Part shown: positions 49,702-60,289 of the stretch, one piece after another
Layout: every line of letters begins with the position of its first letter
How positions within the stretch are numbered: the first letter of the stretch is position 1
Assembly: GCF_000025565.1 (NCBI RefSeq)
Contig: NC_014121.1
Span: forward strand, 4,302,216-4,366,215
Reading direction: 5' to 3'
DNA from: Enterobacter cloacae subsp. cloacae ATCC 13047
Lineage (GTDB): Bacteria > Pseudomonadota > Gammaproteobacteria > Enterobacterales > Enterobacteriaceae
Length of the DNA: 64,000 bases
The notes under the pieces: model-generated
Databases searched by the model: none
What the model was told of the DNA's origin: nothing
Seen by the model: the letters and a program-made list of their open reading frames with translations, nothing else
Position numbers and translations under genes: made by a program

Positions 49702-50595
49702 ATGAAACGTCCGGACTACAGAACACTACAGGCACTTGATGCAGTTATTCGTGAACGCGGTTTTGAGCGCGCAGCGCAAAAGCTGTGTATTACTCAGTCC
49801 GCCGTATCGCAGCGTATCAAACAGCTTGAAAACATGTTCGGGCAGCCACTGCTGGTGCGTACCGTGCCACCGCGTCCAACAGAGCAAGGACAAAAGCTCC
49901 TTGCCCTGCTCCGTCAGGTTGAACTGCTGGAAGACGAATGGCTGGGTGATGAACAAACGGGTTCTACGCCGTTGCTGCTGTCGCTGGCGGTGAACGCCGA
50001 CAGTCTGGCAACCTGGCTGCTGCCCGCCCTCGCCCCGGTCCTGGCCGATTCCCCTATCCGTCTTAATCTGCAGGTTGAAGATGAAACCCGCACCCAGGAA
50101 CGCCTGCGTCGCGGTGAAGTGGTCGGGGCGGTCAGTATTCAGCCTCAGGCACTGCCAAGCTGCCTGGTCGATCAACTGGGCGCGCTGGATTACCTGTTTG
50201 TCGGTTCAAAAGCCTTTGCGGAGCGCTACTTCCCCAATGGCGTCACCCGCGCCGCGCTGCTTAAGGCACCTGCCGTGGCGTTCGACCATCTGGACGATAT
50301 GCATCAGGCTTTCCTGCAACAAAACTTCGACCTGCCGCCGGGCAGCGTGCCGTGCCACATCGTAAACTCGTCTGAGGCCTTCGTGCAGCTTGCGCGTCAG
50401 GGAACCACCTGCTGCATGATCCCGCACCTGCAGATTGAAAAGGAGTTGAAAAGCGGTGAGCTGATTGATTTGACGCCGGGGCTGTATCAGCGCCGGATGC
50501 TTTACTGGCACCGTTTTGCGCCGGAAAGCCGCATGATGCGCAACGTCACCGACGCGCTGCTGGCATACGGGCACAAGGTGTTGAGACAGGATTAA
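49702..50595 (+). CDS. argP: LysR-type regulator ArgP (IciA)
   Basis: 297 residues. N-terminal HTH ([20 protein letters not shown], about 22-41) and a C-terminal LysR effector domain. In E. coli it activates argO in response to arginine and represses it with lysine; argO lies 1.5 kb away here too. It also affects several lysine and nitrogen genes. Confidence 0.96.
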   Translation: MKRPDYRTLQALDAVIRERGFERAAQKLCITQSAVSQRIKQLENMFGQPLLVRTVPPRPTEQGQKLLALLRQVELLEDEWLGDEQTGSTPLLLSLAVNADSLATWLLPALAPVLADSPIRLNLQVEDETRTQERLRRGEVVGAVSIQPQALPSCLVDQLGALDYLFVGSKAFAERYFPNGVTRAALLKAPAVAFDHLDDMHQAFLQQNFDLPPGSVPCHIVNSSEAFVQLARQGTTCCMIPHLQIEKELKSGELIDLTPGLYQRRMLYWHRFAPESRMMRNVTDALLAYGHKVLRQD

Positions 50596-50607
50596 TCGCT
50601 TGAATAC

Positions 50608-50640
50608 CCTCTCCCTGTGGGAGAGGGTTAGGGTGAGGGC
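50608..50640. repeat. REP-like palindrome (CCCTCTCCC type)
   Basis: CCCTCTCCC/GGGAGAGGG plus TTAGGGTGAGGGC between the convergent argP and yggE genes. Confidence 0.83.
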
Positions 50641-50643
50641 AAA

Positions 50644-51384
50644 TTACTGCGCCTTAGCCGTCTCAGTTTGCTGAGTTTGCGTCGGCTCCAGCTGGAACAC
50701 CACATCAACCTGATCGTCGAACTGAATGGTCGGCTGCTCATAGCTTTCCTGAGCAGATACCGGCGCCGCATCGGCTTTCATCATCCGTACCATCGGGCTT
50801 GGCTGATAGTTAGAGACGTGGTAACGCACGCTATACACCGGGCCGAGCTTACTCTTAAAGCCAGCGGCCAGCTGCTGCGCCTGATGCATCGCATCATCAA
50901 TTGCCGCTTTACGCGCTTCGTCTTTGTATTTCTCCGGTTGCGCAACGCCCAGTGAGACGGAACGAATTTCGTTCAGACCCGCCTTCAACGCGCCATCCAG
51001 AAGGGAGTTCAGCTTATCCAGCTGGCGGACGGTCACTTCAACGCTACGCACCGCGCGATAGCCTTTCAGGATACTTTTGCCGTTCTGGTAGTCGTAATCA
51101 GGCTGAGTACGCAGGTTCGCAGAGCTGATGTCTTTTTTGGCAACACCGTTCTGCTCCAGGAAAGAGAGATATTGCGCAACACGATCGTCAGCCTGCTTCT
51201 TGGCGGAAGCGGCATCCTTCGCGGCCACGTTGACTTCAATTGCCAGCGTCGCAACATCCGGTACCGCATCCACGCTGGCGGTGCCGGAAGTGACGATGTG
51301 CGGACCATTTGGCAATTCATTCGCCTGAACAGACACCGCACCCAAACTTACTAATGCCGCCAGGGCCATCACGTTAAACTTCAC
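50644..51384 (-). CDS. yggE: SIMPL/DUF541-family periplasmic protein YggE
   Basis: 246 residues, E. coli length, from GTG 51384: GGAGGA lies 6 nt upstream of this GTG but directly abuts the ATG two codons earlier, so GTG is the better start. Signal peptide KFNVMALAALVSLGAVSVQA. Core: PHIVTSGTASVDAVPD, LRTQPDYDYQNGK, YRAVRSVEVTVRQLD. E. coli YggE is linked to lower oxidative stress; the biochemical role is unknown. Confidence 0.94.
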   Translation of the reverse strand: MKFNVMALAALVSLGAVSVQANELPNGPHIVTSGTASVDAVPDVATLAIEVNVAAKDAASAKKQADDRVAQYLSFLEQNGVAKKDISSANLRTQPDYDYQNGKSILKGYRAVRSVEVTVRQLDKLNSLLDGALKAGLNEIRSVSLGVAQPEKYKDEARKAAIDDAMHQAQQLAAGFKSKLGPVYSVRYHVSNYQPSPMVRMMKADAAPVSAQESYEQPTIQFDDQVDVVFQLEPTQTQQTETAKAQ

Positions 51385-51476
51385 TGTCATTCCTCCATGT
51401 TGCGAAGAGTGCCCTAACAACAAGGCGCATGCCAGCAAGCTTAGCGGGTCCTGCTCAGTTGTCCATAAGACAACGC

Positions 51477-52112
51477 TTAGTTGAACAATCCCTGAACATG
51501 ATGAATACCCTCTTTCGCCAGCTGAAAGGCAATGACCCACATCACCACGCCCACCAGCGTGTTGATGATCCGCTGGGCTTTGGCGGTACGCAAACGGGGT
51601 GCCAGCCACGCCGCCAGAATGGCGAGGCCAAAGAACCAGAGGAAGGAGGCACTCACCGTGCCCAGGGCAAACCAGCGCTTCGGCTCAACGTCCAGTTGCC
51701 CACCCAGGCTCCCGAGCACCACAAACGTGTCGAGATAGACGTGCGGGTTAAGCCACGTTACCGCCAGCATGGTGACGATGATCTTCCAGCGCCCCTGCTT
51801 CATCACTTCGGCGCTCGCCAGCTCCAGGTTACTGCTCATTGCCGTTTTTAACGCACCGAATCCGTACCACAGCAGGAAGGCGACCCCGCCCCAGGTCACC
51901 AGCGCCAGCAGCCAGGGTGACTGCATCAGCAGCGCACTCCCGCCAAAAATCCCGGCACAAATCAGCAGTAAATCGCTTACCGCGCACAGCAGAGCAATCA
52001 TCAGATGATACTGGCGGCGAATCCCCTGGTTCATGACAAACGCATTTTGCGGACCGAGGGGAAGGATCATGGCTGCGCCTAACGCAAGCCCCTGAAAATA
52101 ATACGATAACAT
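51477..52112 (-). CDS. argO: Arginine exporter ArgO
   Basis: 211 residues, equal to E. coli ArgO, LysE superfamily. Six membrane segments; signature [19 protein letters not shown] near the start and [18 protein letters not shown] in the middle. It exports arginine and canavanine and is activated by ArgP. Confidence 0.97.
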   Translation of the reverse strand: MLSYYFQGLALGAAMILPLGPQNAFVMNQGIRRQYHLMIALLCAVSDLLLICAGIFGGSALLMQSPWLLALVTWGGVAFLLWYGFGALKTAMSSNLELASAEVMKQGRWKIIVTMLAVTWLNPHVYLDTFVVLGSLGGQLDVEPKRWFALGTVSASFLWFFGLAILAAWLAPRLRTAKAQRIINTLVGVVMWVIAFQLAKEGIHHVQGLFN

Positions 52113-52218
52113 GACATTTATCTCGCAGAATTGTCTTTGGAGCAGACTATACTGCGAGAAGAACATTAGAGGAAATTGATAATATTAATTGGGTATTAGC
52201 ATAGCTAATAAAATAAAA

Positions 52219-52249
52219 GCCCGGTGGCGCTAGCGCTTACCGGGCCTAC
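52219..52249. repeat. REP-type palindrome between mscS and argO
   Basis: GCCCGGTGGCGCTAGCGCTTACCGGGC followed by CTACG. It lies 8 bp past the mscS stop. Confidence 0.83.
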
Positions 52250-52257
52250 GGGAGACG

Positions 52258-53112
52258 TTATTCGGCTTCTTTTACTTTTTTGACGTTTACGTCCATCTGC
52301 GGATACGGGAAGCTGATGCCGTTGGCGTCAAACTCGCGCTTAATGCGCTCCAGCACGTCCCAGTACACGTTTTGCAGATCGCTGCTTTTGCTCCAGATAC
52401 GCACCACGAAGTTAATAGAGGAAGCACCCAGTTCGTGCAGGCGCACGGTCTGCTCTTTGTCTTTCAGAATACGATCGTCGGAGGCGATGATGTTAGCAAT
52501 CAGCGATTTCACCTGATCAATATCGGAATCATACGCCACGCTGATAATTAACTCGTTACGGCGCACCGGCTCGCGAGAAAAGTTAATAATGTTGCCCGCG
52601 ATGATTTTCCCGTTCGGGACCACAACGATACGCCCGTCAACGGTACGCAGAGTGGTTGAGAAAATTTGTACCTGCAGTACGGTACCGGCAATGCCGCCCA
52701 GATCAACATACTCACCGGAACGGAACGGACGGAAGGTGACCAGCAGAACGCCTGCCGCCAGGTTTGAGAGCGAGCCCTGTAACGCCAGACCAATAGCCAG
52801 ACCCGCGGCACCAAGCACGGCGATCACCGATGCCGTTTGTACCCCCACGCGCCCCAGTGCAGCAATCAGCGTAAACGCGATGATACCATAGCGCACCAGC
52901 GCAGAGAGAAAGTCAGCCACCGTAGCGTCGATATGTCGCGCTACCATCACCCGGTTGACCGCATTCGATACAATACGCGCCACGATCATCCCGACGATGA
53001 TGATGGCAATCGCCGCGACGATATTCACGGCGTAACTCAGCAGCAGCGCCTGGTTGCGCACCAGCCAGTTACCGGCGTTATTGATGCTGTCTACAACATC
53101 GAGTTGTTCCAT
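52258..53112 (-). CDS. mscS: Small-conductance mechanosensitive channel MscS
   Basis: 284 residues (E. coli 286). Three membrane helices; the pore helix TM3 is Gly/Ala-rich ([23 protein letters not shown]), followed by the beta domain ([16 protein letters not shown]) and C-terminal alpha/beta vestibule. It opens as a heptamer under membrane tension to relieve osmotic shock. Confidence 0.97.
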   Translation of the reverse strand: MEQLDVVDSINNAGNWLVRNQALLLSYAVNIVAAIAIIIVGMIVARIVSNAVNRVMVARHIDATVADFLSALVRYGIIAFTLIAALGRVGVQTASVIAVLGAAGLAIGLALQGSLSNLAAGVLLVTFRPFRSGEYVDLGGIAGTVLQVQIFSTTLRTVDGRIVVVPNGKIIAGNIINFSREPVRRNELIISVAYDSDIDQVKSLIANIIASDDRILKDKEQTVRLHELGASSINFVVRIWSKSSDLQNVYWDVLERIKREFDANGISFPYPQMDVNVKKVKEAE

Positions 53113-53248
53113 TTATTCTTCCTTTTGTTAAACCAAAACACAAATCCATCCCCCATGGAGACAGGCAGGTCCGTAAAGGGTAAACAAAAAGCGCAAGTTT
53201 TGCCAAACAGATCACAAAAACCGATCTGACAGGGTATTGAAAAAGCAT

Positions 53249-53275
53249 AAAAAAAGGCCCGCGTTTGCGGGCCTC
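53249..53275 (-). terminator. Terminator after fbaA
   Basis: GGCCCGC/GCGGGCC with a 4-nt loop and an A7 run on the left, which is a T run for the minus-strand fbaA transcript. Confidence 0.92.
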
Positions 53276-53297
53276 CTGATGCTGTCAGCAGCTCAAA

Positions 53298-54377
53298 TTA
53301 CAGAACGTCGATCGCGTTCAGCTCTTTGAATGCCTGCTCCAGACGGGTCACCATGGACGTCTGCGCTGCGCGCAGCCATACGCGTGGATCGTAGTATTTC
53401 TTGTTCGGCTGGTCTTCGCCTTTCGGGTTGCCCAGCTGGCCCTGCAGGTAAGCTTCGTTCGCTTTGTAGTACTGCAGGATACCGTCCCAGGTTGCCCACT
53501 GGGTGTCGGTATCGATGTTCATTTTCACTACGCCGTAGCTTACGGAGTCTTTGATTTCCTGAGCAGAAGAACCGGAACCGCCGTGGAAGACGAAGTTCAG
53601 GCTGTTGTGCGGCAGGTTGTGTTTCTTGGACACGTATTCCTGAGAGTCACGCAGGATGGTTGGGGTCAGAACCACGTTACCTGGTTTGTAAACGCCGTGT
53701 ACGTTACCGAAAGACGCTGCAATGGTGAAGCGTGGGCTAATTTTGCTCAGCTCGGTGTAAGCGTAATCAACGTCTTCTGGCTGAGTGTACAGAGCAGAAG
53801 CGTCCATGTGGCTGTTGTCCACGCCGTCTTCTTCACCGCCGGTGCAACCCAGTTCGATTTCCAGGGTCATGCCCATTTTGGACATGCGCGCCAGGTATTT
53901 GGAGCAGATCTCGATGTTCTCTTCCAGAGACTCTTCAGACAGGTCGATCATGTGAGAAGAGAACAGTGGCTTACCGGTAGCCGCGAAGTGTTTTTCACCC
54001 GCGTCCAGCAGACCGTCGATCCACGGCAGCAGTTTCTTCGCGCAGTGGTCAGTGTGCAGGATAACTGGAACACCGTAGTGTTCAGCCATCTGGTGTACGT
54101 GGTGCGCACCAGAGATAGCGCCCAGGATTGCAGCACCCTGAGGAATGTCAGTTTTCACGCCTTTACCTGCGATGAACGCAGCGCCGCCGTTAGAGAACTG
54201 TACGATAACCGGTGCTTTAACTTTTGCAGCGGTTTCCAGTACGGCGTTGATGGAGTCAGTACCCACGCAGTTAACTGCTGGCAGAGCAAAGTTGTTTTCT
54301 TTAGCTACCTGGAACACTTTCTGAACGTCATCACCAGTGATCACGCCAGGTTTTACGAAATCAAAAATTTTAGACAT
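53298..54377 (-). CDS. fbaA: Fructose-bisphosphate aldolase, class II
   Basis: 359 residues, equal to E. coli FbaA. Zn ligands: His in VILHTDHCAKKLLPW, Glu in IELGCTGGEEDGVDN, His in NVHGVYKPG and His in FVFHGGSGSS. Cleaves fructose-1,6-bisphosphate in glycolysis. Third gene of epd-pgk-fbaA, 91 bp after pgk. Confidence 0.98.
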   Translation of the reverse strand: MSKIFDFVKPGVITGDDVQKVFQVAKENNFALPAVNCVGTDSINAVLETAAKVKAPVIVQFSNGGAAFIAGKGVKTDIPQGAAILGAISGAHHVHQMAEHYGVPVILHTDHCAKKLLPWIDGLLDAGEKHFAATGKPLFSSHMIDLSEESLEENIEICSKYLARMSKMGMTLEIELGCTGGEEDGVDNSHMDASALYTQPEDVDYAYTELSKISPRFTIAASFGNVHGVYKPGNVVLTPTILRDSQEYVSKKHNLPHNSLNFVFHGGSGSSAQEIKDSVSYGVVKMNIDTDTQWATWDGILQYYKANEAYLQGQLGNPKGEDQPNKKYYDPRVWLRAAQTSMVTRLEQAFKELNAIDVL

Positions 54378-54468
54378 GTTGCTTAGTCCTGTATCTTCGG
54401 CCGTTAGAAAAGGTGCGAGCTCTTAAAGCGCGCTGAAAATTGGGCAGGTTTCCCTGCCCTTGAATGGC

Positions 54469-55632
54469 TTACTTCTTAGCGCGCTCTTCGAGCATTGCTA
54501 CTGCTGGCAGAACTTTGCCTTCCACGAATTCGAGGAATGCGCCGCCACCAGTGGAGATGTAGGAGATTTTGTCAGCGATACCGAACAAGTCGATTGCTGC
54601 CAGGGTGTCACCACCGCCTGCGATAGAGAACGCTTCGCTGTCTGCGATAGCGTTAGCAACAATTTCAGTCCCTTTACGGAAGTTCGGGAATTCGAACACG
54701 CCAACAGGACCGTTCCACAGGATAGTTTTTGCGTTTTTCAGGATTTCAGCCAGTTTCTGTGCAGAAACGTCACCCAGGTCCAGAATCTGCTCTTCATCTT
54801 TGATGTCGTTTACAGATTTCAGGGTAGCAGTCGCCGTTTCGGAGAACTCAGTGGCAACGCGAACATCGGTCGGAACCGGGATATCACAGGTGCCCAGCAG
54901 GCGTTTGGCTTCGTCAACCAGGTCTGCTTCATACAGGGATTTACCAACGTTGTGGCCCTGAGCGGCAACGAAGGTGTTCGCGATACCACCGCCAACGATC
55001 AGCTGGTCAGCGATTTTAGACAGGGAATCCAGAACGGTCAGTTTGGTAGAAACTTTAGAACCACCCACGATGGCAACCATTGGACGAGCAGGTTCTTTCA
55101 GTGCTTTACCCAGCGCATCCAGTTCCGCGGCCAGCAGAGGACCAGCGCACGCAACGTCTGCGAATTTACCGATACCGTGGGTAGACGCCTGCGCACGGTG
55201 CGCAGTACCGAATGCATCCATTACGAATACGTCGCACAGCGCCGCGTATTTTTTGGAGAGTGCTTCGTCGTCTTTCTTCTCGCCTTTGTTGAAGCGAACG
55301 TTTTCCAGCACCACCAGCTCACCGGCAGCCACTTCCACGCCATCCAGGTAATCTTTCACCAGGCGAACCGGGCTGGACAGTTTGTCTTTCAGGTAATTAA
55401 CAACCGGCAGCAGAGAGAACTCTTCGTTGTACTCGCCTTCAGTTGGACGACCCAGGTGGGAGGTCACCATCACTTTCGCACCCTGCTTCAGAGCCAGTTC
55501 GATGGTTGGCAGAGATGCACGGATACGCGCGTCACTGGTCACTTTGCCATCTTTAACTGGCACGTTCAGATCCGCACGGATGAAAACGCGTTTACCAGCC
55601 AGATCCAGATCGGTCATCTTAATTACAGACAT
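54469..55632 (-). CDS. pgk: Phosphoglycerate kinase
   Basis: 387 residues, equal to E. coli Pgk. [19 protein letters not shown] (substrate site), [13 protein letters not shown], and the nucleotide-binding [10 protein letters not shown] and GGGAFLEF motifs near the C-terminus. Transfers phosphate from 1,3-bisphosphoglycerate to ADP. 49 bp after epd. Confidence 0.98.
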   Translation of the reverse strand: MSVIKMTDLDLAGKRVFIRADLNVPVKDGKVTSDARIRASLPTIELALKQGAKVMVTSHLGRPTEGEYNEEFSLLPVVNYLKDKLSSPVRLVKDYLDGVEVAAGELVVLENVRFNKGEKKDDEALSKKYAALCDVFVMDAFGTAHRAQASTHGIGKFADVACAGPLLAAELDALGKALKEPARPMVAIVGGSKVSTKLTVLDSLSKIADQLIVGGGIANTFVAAQGHNVGKSLYEADLVDEAKRLLGTCDIPVPTDVRVATEFSETATATLKSVNDIKDEEQILDLGDVSAQKLAEILKNAKTILWNGPVGVFEFPNFRKGTEIVANAIADSEAFSIAGGGDTLAAIDLFGIADKISYISTGGGAFLEFVEGKVLPAVAMLEERAKK

Positions 55633-55681
55633 GGTGAATCCTCTCGTTGATTCTTAAAGTTTTGCAGACGCACGATGCGTC

Positions 55682-56701
55682 TTACCTGAAACCTTTGGCA
55701 GCCATTGCTAACGTGGTGTCGAGCATTCGGTTAGCAAAGCCCCATTCGTTATCACACCAGACCAGCGTCTTGATAAGGTGTGCGCCACTGACGCGCGTTT
55801 GCGTGCCATCAACAATGGCGCTGTGCGGGTCGTGGTTAAAATCCACTGAGACCAACGGTAATTCCGTATAGTCAACTATACCATGAAATGCCCCCTGTGC
55901 CGCTTTTCGCAGCAACAGGTTGACTTCACAGGCTTTTACCGGTTTTTTTACCGTCACGCTGAGGTCAATTGCGGTGACGTTTATCGTCGGTACACGCACG
56001 GCAATCGCTTCGAAACGGTCATTAAACTGCGGGAAAATTCGGGTGATCCCGGCAGCCAGTTTTGTATCCACCGGGATGATTGACTGGCTCGCAGCACGCG
56101 TGCGTCGTAAATCCGGGTGGTAGGCGTCGATGACCTGCTGATCGTGCATGGCGGAGTGAATCGTGGTCACGGTGCCGGATTCAATGCCATATGCATCGTC
56201 TAACAGTTTAATGACCGGAATAATGCAGTTGGTGGTGCAGGAGGCGTTGGAGACAATACGGTGTTCGGCTTGTAGCTCATGCTGATTGACGCCGAAAACG
56301 ACCGTTGCGTCGAGGTCGTTACTGCCGGGATGAGAGAACAGGACTTTTTTCGCGCCGGCGGTGAGATGCGCTTCGCCGTGTTCGCGGTTGCCATATACGC
56401 CGGTACAGTCAAGCACCACATCCACACCCAGTTCACGCCACGGTAGCGCGGCAATATTGCGCTCATGCAGTACGCGGATCGTATCGTCACCGACAAACAG
56501 CTGATCCCTTTCCTGGCGCACGTCCCAGGCAAAGCGTCCGTGGCTGGTGTCATATTTCAATAAATGCGCCATGCCCGCAGCATCCGCCAGTTCATTGATT
56601 GCCACCACGGTAATTTCCGCCCGACGCCCGGATTCATATAAAGCACGAACCACGTTGCGCCCGATGCGACCGAAGCCATTAATCGCTACGCGTACGGTCA
56701 T
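55682..56701 (-). CDS. epd: D-erythrose-4-phosphate dehydrogenase
   Basis: 339 residues, GAPDH-like. NAD motif [19 protein letters not shown] and active-site [15 protein letters not shown]. Oxidises erythrose-4-P to 4-phosphoerythronate for pyridoxal phosphate synthesis. First gene of epd-pgk-fbaA. Confidence 0.97.
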   Translation of the reverse strand: MTVRVAINGFGRIGRNVVRALYESGRRAEITVVAINELADAAGMAHLLKYDTSHGRFAWDVRQERDQLFVGDDTIRVLHERNIAALPWRELGVDVVLDCTGVYGNREHGEAHLTAGAKKVLFSHPGSNDLDATVVFGVNQHELQAEHRIVSNASCTTNCIIPVIKLLDDAYGIESGTVTTIHSAMHDQQVIDAYHPDLRRTRAASQSIIPVDTKLAAGITRIFPQFNDRFEAIAVRVPTINVTAIDLSVTVKKPVKACEVNLLLRKAAQGAFHGIVDYTELPLVSVDFNHDPHSAIVDGTQTRVSGAHLIKTLVWCDNEWGFANRMLDTTLAMAAKGFR

Positions 56702-56824
56702 AGATCTCCTGCAAAGCTGTCCCTGAGTTCGAGGTGGCTGAAAGAGTAATCCAGCTACGCCCGAAGGGGAATCTTTGCTATCACAAACTGCGATTGATTG
56801 GTCAATTGTCGAACATTTAATCGA

Positions 56825-56839
56825 CTGAAACGCTTCAGC
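56825..56839. promoter_or_regulatory. Cra (FruR)-type operator upstream of epd
   Basis: CTGAAACGCTTCAGC is a near-perfect palindrome matching the Cra consensus (TGAAWCGNTTCA). Cra control of the epd promoter is known in E. coli. It lies about 125 bp upstream of the epd start. Confidence 0.82.
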
Positions 56840-56971
56840 AAGAATAAGCGAATCGGGGAATAAAAGGAATGTCTGTCCAGATGAATAAGCGAGCTATATG
56901 ACTTGCGTCACATTTTAGATGGAATAATTTACAGAGCAGTTACATGTCTGAGGAATAGTGCCTACAAAAAA

Positions 56972-57046
56972 GCCGGGTGGCGCTTACGCTTACCCGGCCT
57001 ACTTTCGAGCCATTTGTAGGCCCGGTAAGCGTAAGCGCCACCGGGC
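56972..57046. repeat. Inverted pair of REP units (BIME) after tktA
   Basis: GCCGGGTGGCGCTTACG...CCCGGCCTAC at 56972-57002 and GTAGGCCCGGTAAGCG...CCGGGC at 57016-57046, in opposite orientations, 10 bp past the tktA stop. Confidence 0.88.
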
Positions 57047-57056
57047 AAAACGGCAA

Positions 57057-59048
57057 TTACAGCAGTTCTTTAGCCTTAGCGACAACGTTCTCAACGGTGA
57101 AGCCGAACTCTTCGAACAACTGCTCTGCCGGAGCAGATTCACCGAAGGTGGTCATACCGACGATAGCGCCGTTCAGGCCCACGTATTTGAACCAGTAGTC
57201 AGCGATACCCGCTTCAACCGCCACGCGTGCGGAAACGGCTTTAGGCAGTACGGATTCACGGTAAGCAGCATCCTGCTTGTCGAACGCATCGGTAGACGGC
57301 ATGGAAACCACGCGCGCTTTAACGCCTTCGGCAGTCAGTTTGTCCCAGGCTGCAACAGCCAGCTCAACTTCAGAACCGGTTGCGATGAAGATCAGCTCTG
57401 GCTGTCCCGCGCAATCCTTCAGCACGTAGCCACCGCGGGCGATGTTCGCCAGCTGCTCTTCGGTACGATCCTGCTGTGCCAGGTTCTGACGGGAGAGGAT
57501 CAGCGCGGTTGGACCGTCCTGACGCTCAACGCCGTATTTCCATGCCACTGCAGATTCCACCTGGTCACATGGACGCCATGTGCTCATGTTCGGGGTGACA
57601 CGCAGAGAAGCAACCTGCTCTACCGGCTGGTGAGTTGGACCATCTTCGCCCAGACCAATGGAGTCGTGGGTATAAACCATCACCTGACGCTGTTTCATCA
57701 GCGCAGCCATACGCACGGCGTTACGGGCATATTCCACGAACATCAGGAAGGTAGAGGTGTACGGCAGGAAACCACCGTGCAGGGAGATACCGTTCGCGAT
57801 AGCGGTCATACCGAATTCACGTACACCATAATGGATGTAGTTACCGGCCGCATCTTCGTTGATTGGCTTAGAGCCAGACCACAGGGTCAGGTTAGACGGT
57901 GCCAGGTCAGCGGAGCCGCCGAGGAATTCTGGAAGCCATGGACCGAACGCTTCGATCGCATTCTGAGACGCTTTACGGCTGGCGATTTTAGATGGGTTCG
58001 CCTGCAGTTTAGCGATGAACTCGTTCGCTTTCGCGTCGAAGTCAGACGGCATTTCACCTTTCATACGACGGGTGAATTCAGCCGCTTCCTGTGGGAAGGC
58101 TTTAGCGTAAGCCGCGAACTTCTCGTTCCAGGCCGCTTCTTTCGCCTGACCCGCTTCTTTGGCATCCCACTGGGCATAGATTTCAGATGGGATTTCGAAT
58201 GCAGGGTGTTTCCAGCCCAACGCTTCACGGGTCAGCGCGATTTCCGCGTCGCCCAGTGGCGCACCGTGGGAATCGTGGGTGCCCGCTTTGTTCGGAGAAC
58301 CGAAACCGATGATGGTTTTGCACATCAGCAGGGATGGTTTGTCAGTGACCGCACGCGCTTCTTCTACTGCACGTTTAATCGAGTCAGCATCGTGGCCATC
58401 AACGCCACGCACAACGTGCCAGCCGTAGGCTTCGAAACGTGCCGCAGTGTCATCAGTGAACCAGCCTTCAACATGACCGTCGATGGAGATACCGTTGTCG
58501 TCGTAGAACGCAACCAGTTTGCCCAGCTTCAGGGTACCTGCCAGGGAGCACACTTCGTGAGAAATGCCTTCCATCATGCAGCCGTCGCCCATGAACGCGT
58601 AGGTGAAGTGGTCAACAATGTCGTGACCAGGACGGTTGAACTGCGCCGCCAGAGTCTTCTCAGCAATCGCCATACCCACCGCGTTCGCAATACCCTGACC
58701 CAGTGGGCCGGTCGTGGTTTCAACACCTGCGGTGTAACCCACTTCCGGGTGACCCGGGGTTTTGGAGTGCAGCTGACGGAAGTTTTTCAGCTCTTCGATA
58801 GGCAGATCGTAGCCAGTGAGGTGCAGCAGGCTGTAGATCAGCATTGAGCCGTGGCCGTTAGACAGCACGAAACGGTCGCGGTCAGCCCATGCCGGGTTCT
58901 GCGGGTTGTGGTTCAGGAAATCACGCCACAGGACTTCGGCGATATCAGCCATACCCATAGGGGCCCCTGGGTGGCCAGATTTGGCTTTCTGTACTGCGTC
59001 CATGCTCAGCGCACGAATAGCATTAGCAAGCTCTTTACGTGAGGACAT
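57057..59048 (-). CDS. tktA: Transketolase 1
   Basis: 663 residues, equal to E. coli TktA, from ATG 59048. ThDP-binding motif [32 protein letters not shown] (GDG...N), [13 protein letters not shown] near the start, and the transketolase signature [12 protein letters not shown]. Transfers two-carbon ketol units in the pentose phosphate pathway. Confidence 0.98.
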   Translation of the reverse strand: MSSRKELANAIRALSMDAVQKAKSGHPGAPMGMADIAEVLWRDFLNHNPQNPAWADRDRFVLSNGHGSMLIYSLLHLTGYDLPIEELKNFRQLHSKTPGHPEVGYTAGVETTTGPLGQGIANAVGMAIAEKTLAAQFNRPGHDIVDHFTYAFMGDGCMMEGISHEVCSLAGTLKLGKLVAFYDDNGISIDGHVEGWFTDDTAARFEAYGWHVVRGVDGHDADSIKRAVEEARAVTDKPSLLMCKTIIGFGSPNKAGTHDSHGAPLGDAEIALTREALGWKHPAFEIPSEIYAQWDAKEAGQAKEAAWNEKFAAYAKAFPQEAAEFTRRMKGEMPSDFDAKANEFIAKLQANPSKIASRKASQNAIEAFGPWLPEFLGGSADLAPSNLTLWSGSKPINEDAAGNYIHYGVREFGMTAIANGISLHGGFLPYTSTFLMFVEYARNAVRMAALMKQRQVMVYTHDSIGLGEDGPTHQPVEQVASLRVTPNMSTWRPCDQVESAVAWKYGVERQDGPTALILSRQNLAQQDRTEEQLANIARGGYVLKDCAGQPELIFIATGSEVELAVAAWDKLTAEGVKARVVSMPSTDAFDKQDAAYRESVLPKAVSARVAVEAGIADYWFKYVGLNGAIVGMTTFGESAPAEQLFEEFGFTVENVVAKAKELL

Positions 59049-59320
59049 TTTAACTCCAGATCGGACTGTTAAAGGCCATGCCCTTGACGACAGCGCGTTT
59101 TGGGCTACGCCGGAAAAAAGTGCCAACAATGTAACCCAAGCGGCATGCCATGTACATGGAGCATTCTTTTGCCGCTTAAGAAATCTCTGGATCATGCTCG
59201 CATGTTGCGCAATCTGCTCGCCCGGGCCCGTCGATATTCCTTATACTTAGCCCGACCCCGGCTTCGCTGTCGGTGTACTTTTCGGATTTTATTCAGATTA
59301 ACGAGTACGGAAGCAACCTC

Positions 59321-60079
59321 ATGAAAATGCGTGCATTAGTGCTGGCCCTGGGTACAACGTTCCTGCTGAGCGGTTGTCAGAATATGGATTCTAACGGCCT
59401 GATGTCCTCAGGCGCAGAAGCTTTTCAGGCCTATTCCCTGAGCGACGCGCAGGTTAAAGCCCTGAGCGACCAGGCCTGTAAAGATATGGATGGAAAGGCT
59501 ACGATTGCCCCGGCCAACAGTCCCTACACGCAGCGTCTGAATAAAATTGCCTCTGCGCTTGGCGATAACATTAACGGTCAGCCGGTGAACTATAAAGTGT
59601 ACGTCGCGAAAGACGTGAACGCCTTTGCCATGGCGAACGGCTGTATCCGCGTTTACAGCGGGTTAATGGACATGATGACCGACAACGAAGTGGAAGCGGT
59701 GATCGGCCATGAAATGGGCCACGTTGCCCTCGGCCACGTGAAGAAAGGGATGCAGGTCGCCTTAGGCACTAACGCCATCCGCGCGGCGGCGGCTTCTGCG
59801 GGCGGTATTGTGGGCAGCCTGTCCCAGTCACAGCTTGGCGATGTGGGCGAAAAGCTGGTTAACTCCCAGTTCTCTCAACGTCAGGAGTCCGAAGCGGATG
59901 ACTACTCCTACGATCTGTTGCGCAAACGCGGTATCAATCCAGCAGGTTTAGCCACCAGTTTTGAAAAGCTGGCTAAACTGGAAGCCGGACGTCAAAGCTC
60001 CATGTTTGATGATCACCCGGCCTCAGAAGCGCGTGCACAACATATTCGCGACCGTATGGCCGCAGACGGAATTAAATAA
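59321..60079 (+). CDS. loiP: Outer-membrane metalloprotease lipoprotein LoiP (YggG)
   Basis: 252 residues, as in E. coli LoiP. Lipobox LLSGC (Cys18-19 region) followed by NMDSNG. M48 family: VIGHEMGHVALGH carries HExxH, and the third ligand Glu lies in ESEADDYSYDLL. In E. coli it is made at low osmolarity and works with BepA/YcaL-type proteases in outer membrane quality control. Confidence 0.96.
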   Translation: MKMRALVLALGTTFLLSGCQNMDSNGLMSSGAEAFQAYSLSDAQVKALSDQACKDMDGKATIAPANSPYTQRLNKIASALGDNINGQPVNYKVYVAKDVNAFAMANGCIRVYSGLMDMMTDNEVEAVIGHEMGHVALGHVKKGMQVALGTNAIRAAAASAGGIVGSLSQSQLGDVGEKLVNSQFSQRQESEADDYSYDLLRKRGINPAGLATSFEKLAKLEAGRQSSMFDDHPASEARAQHIRDRMAADGIK

Positions 60080-60085
60080 TTTTGG

Positions 60086-60114
60086 AAGGAGGCAAATTTG
60101 CCTCCTTTTTATTT
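60086..60114 (+). terminator. Terminator after loiP
   Basis: A perfect palindrome AAGGAGGCAAA/TTTGCCTCCTT ending in TTTTTATTT, 7 bp past the loiP stop. Confidence 0.92.
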
Positions 60115-60289
60115 CGCATGAATTGCTAACTTAACCGCACATATCGGTAACACCCACAAAAGCCCCGTCACACCTGCCCTTCACCATTGAAATGTCTGGT
60201 CACATAATTATTGCAATCGGTTACTTTTCGGGTAATTATCGAATCCGCAGTAATTCAAATTAATATATTAAGACAGAGACGTTCCCTCC

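Larger units (their letters stand above)
56702..57056. promoter_or_regulatory. epd upstream region with Cra box and a REP pair
   Basis: 355 bp between epd (whose promoter lies at the left end) and the tktA stop. It holds a Cra-type site near 56825-56839 and the inverted REP pair at 56972-57046; no gene seen. Confidence 0.75.

Noticed and set aside
56958..58847. 629-codon plus-strand frame opposite tktA
   Set aside because: Antisense shadow of tktA; the His/Arg/Phe/Gln-rich translation is typical of such shadows.
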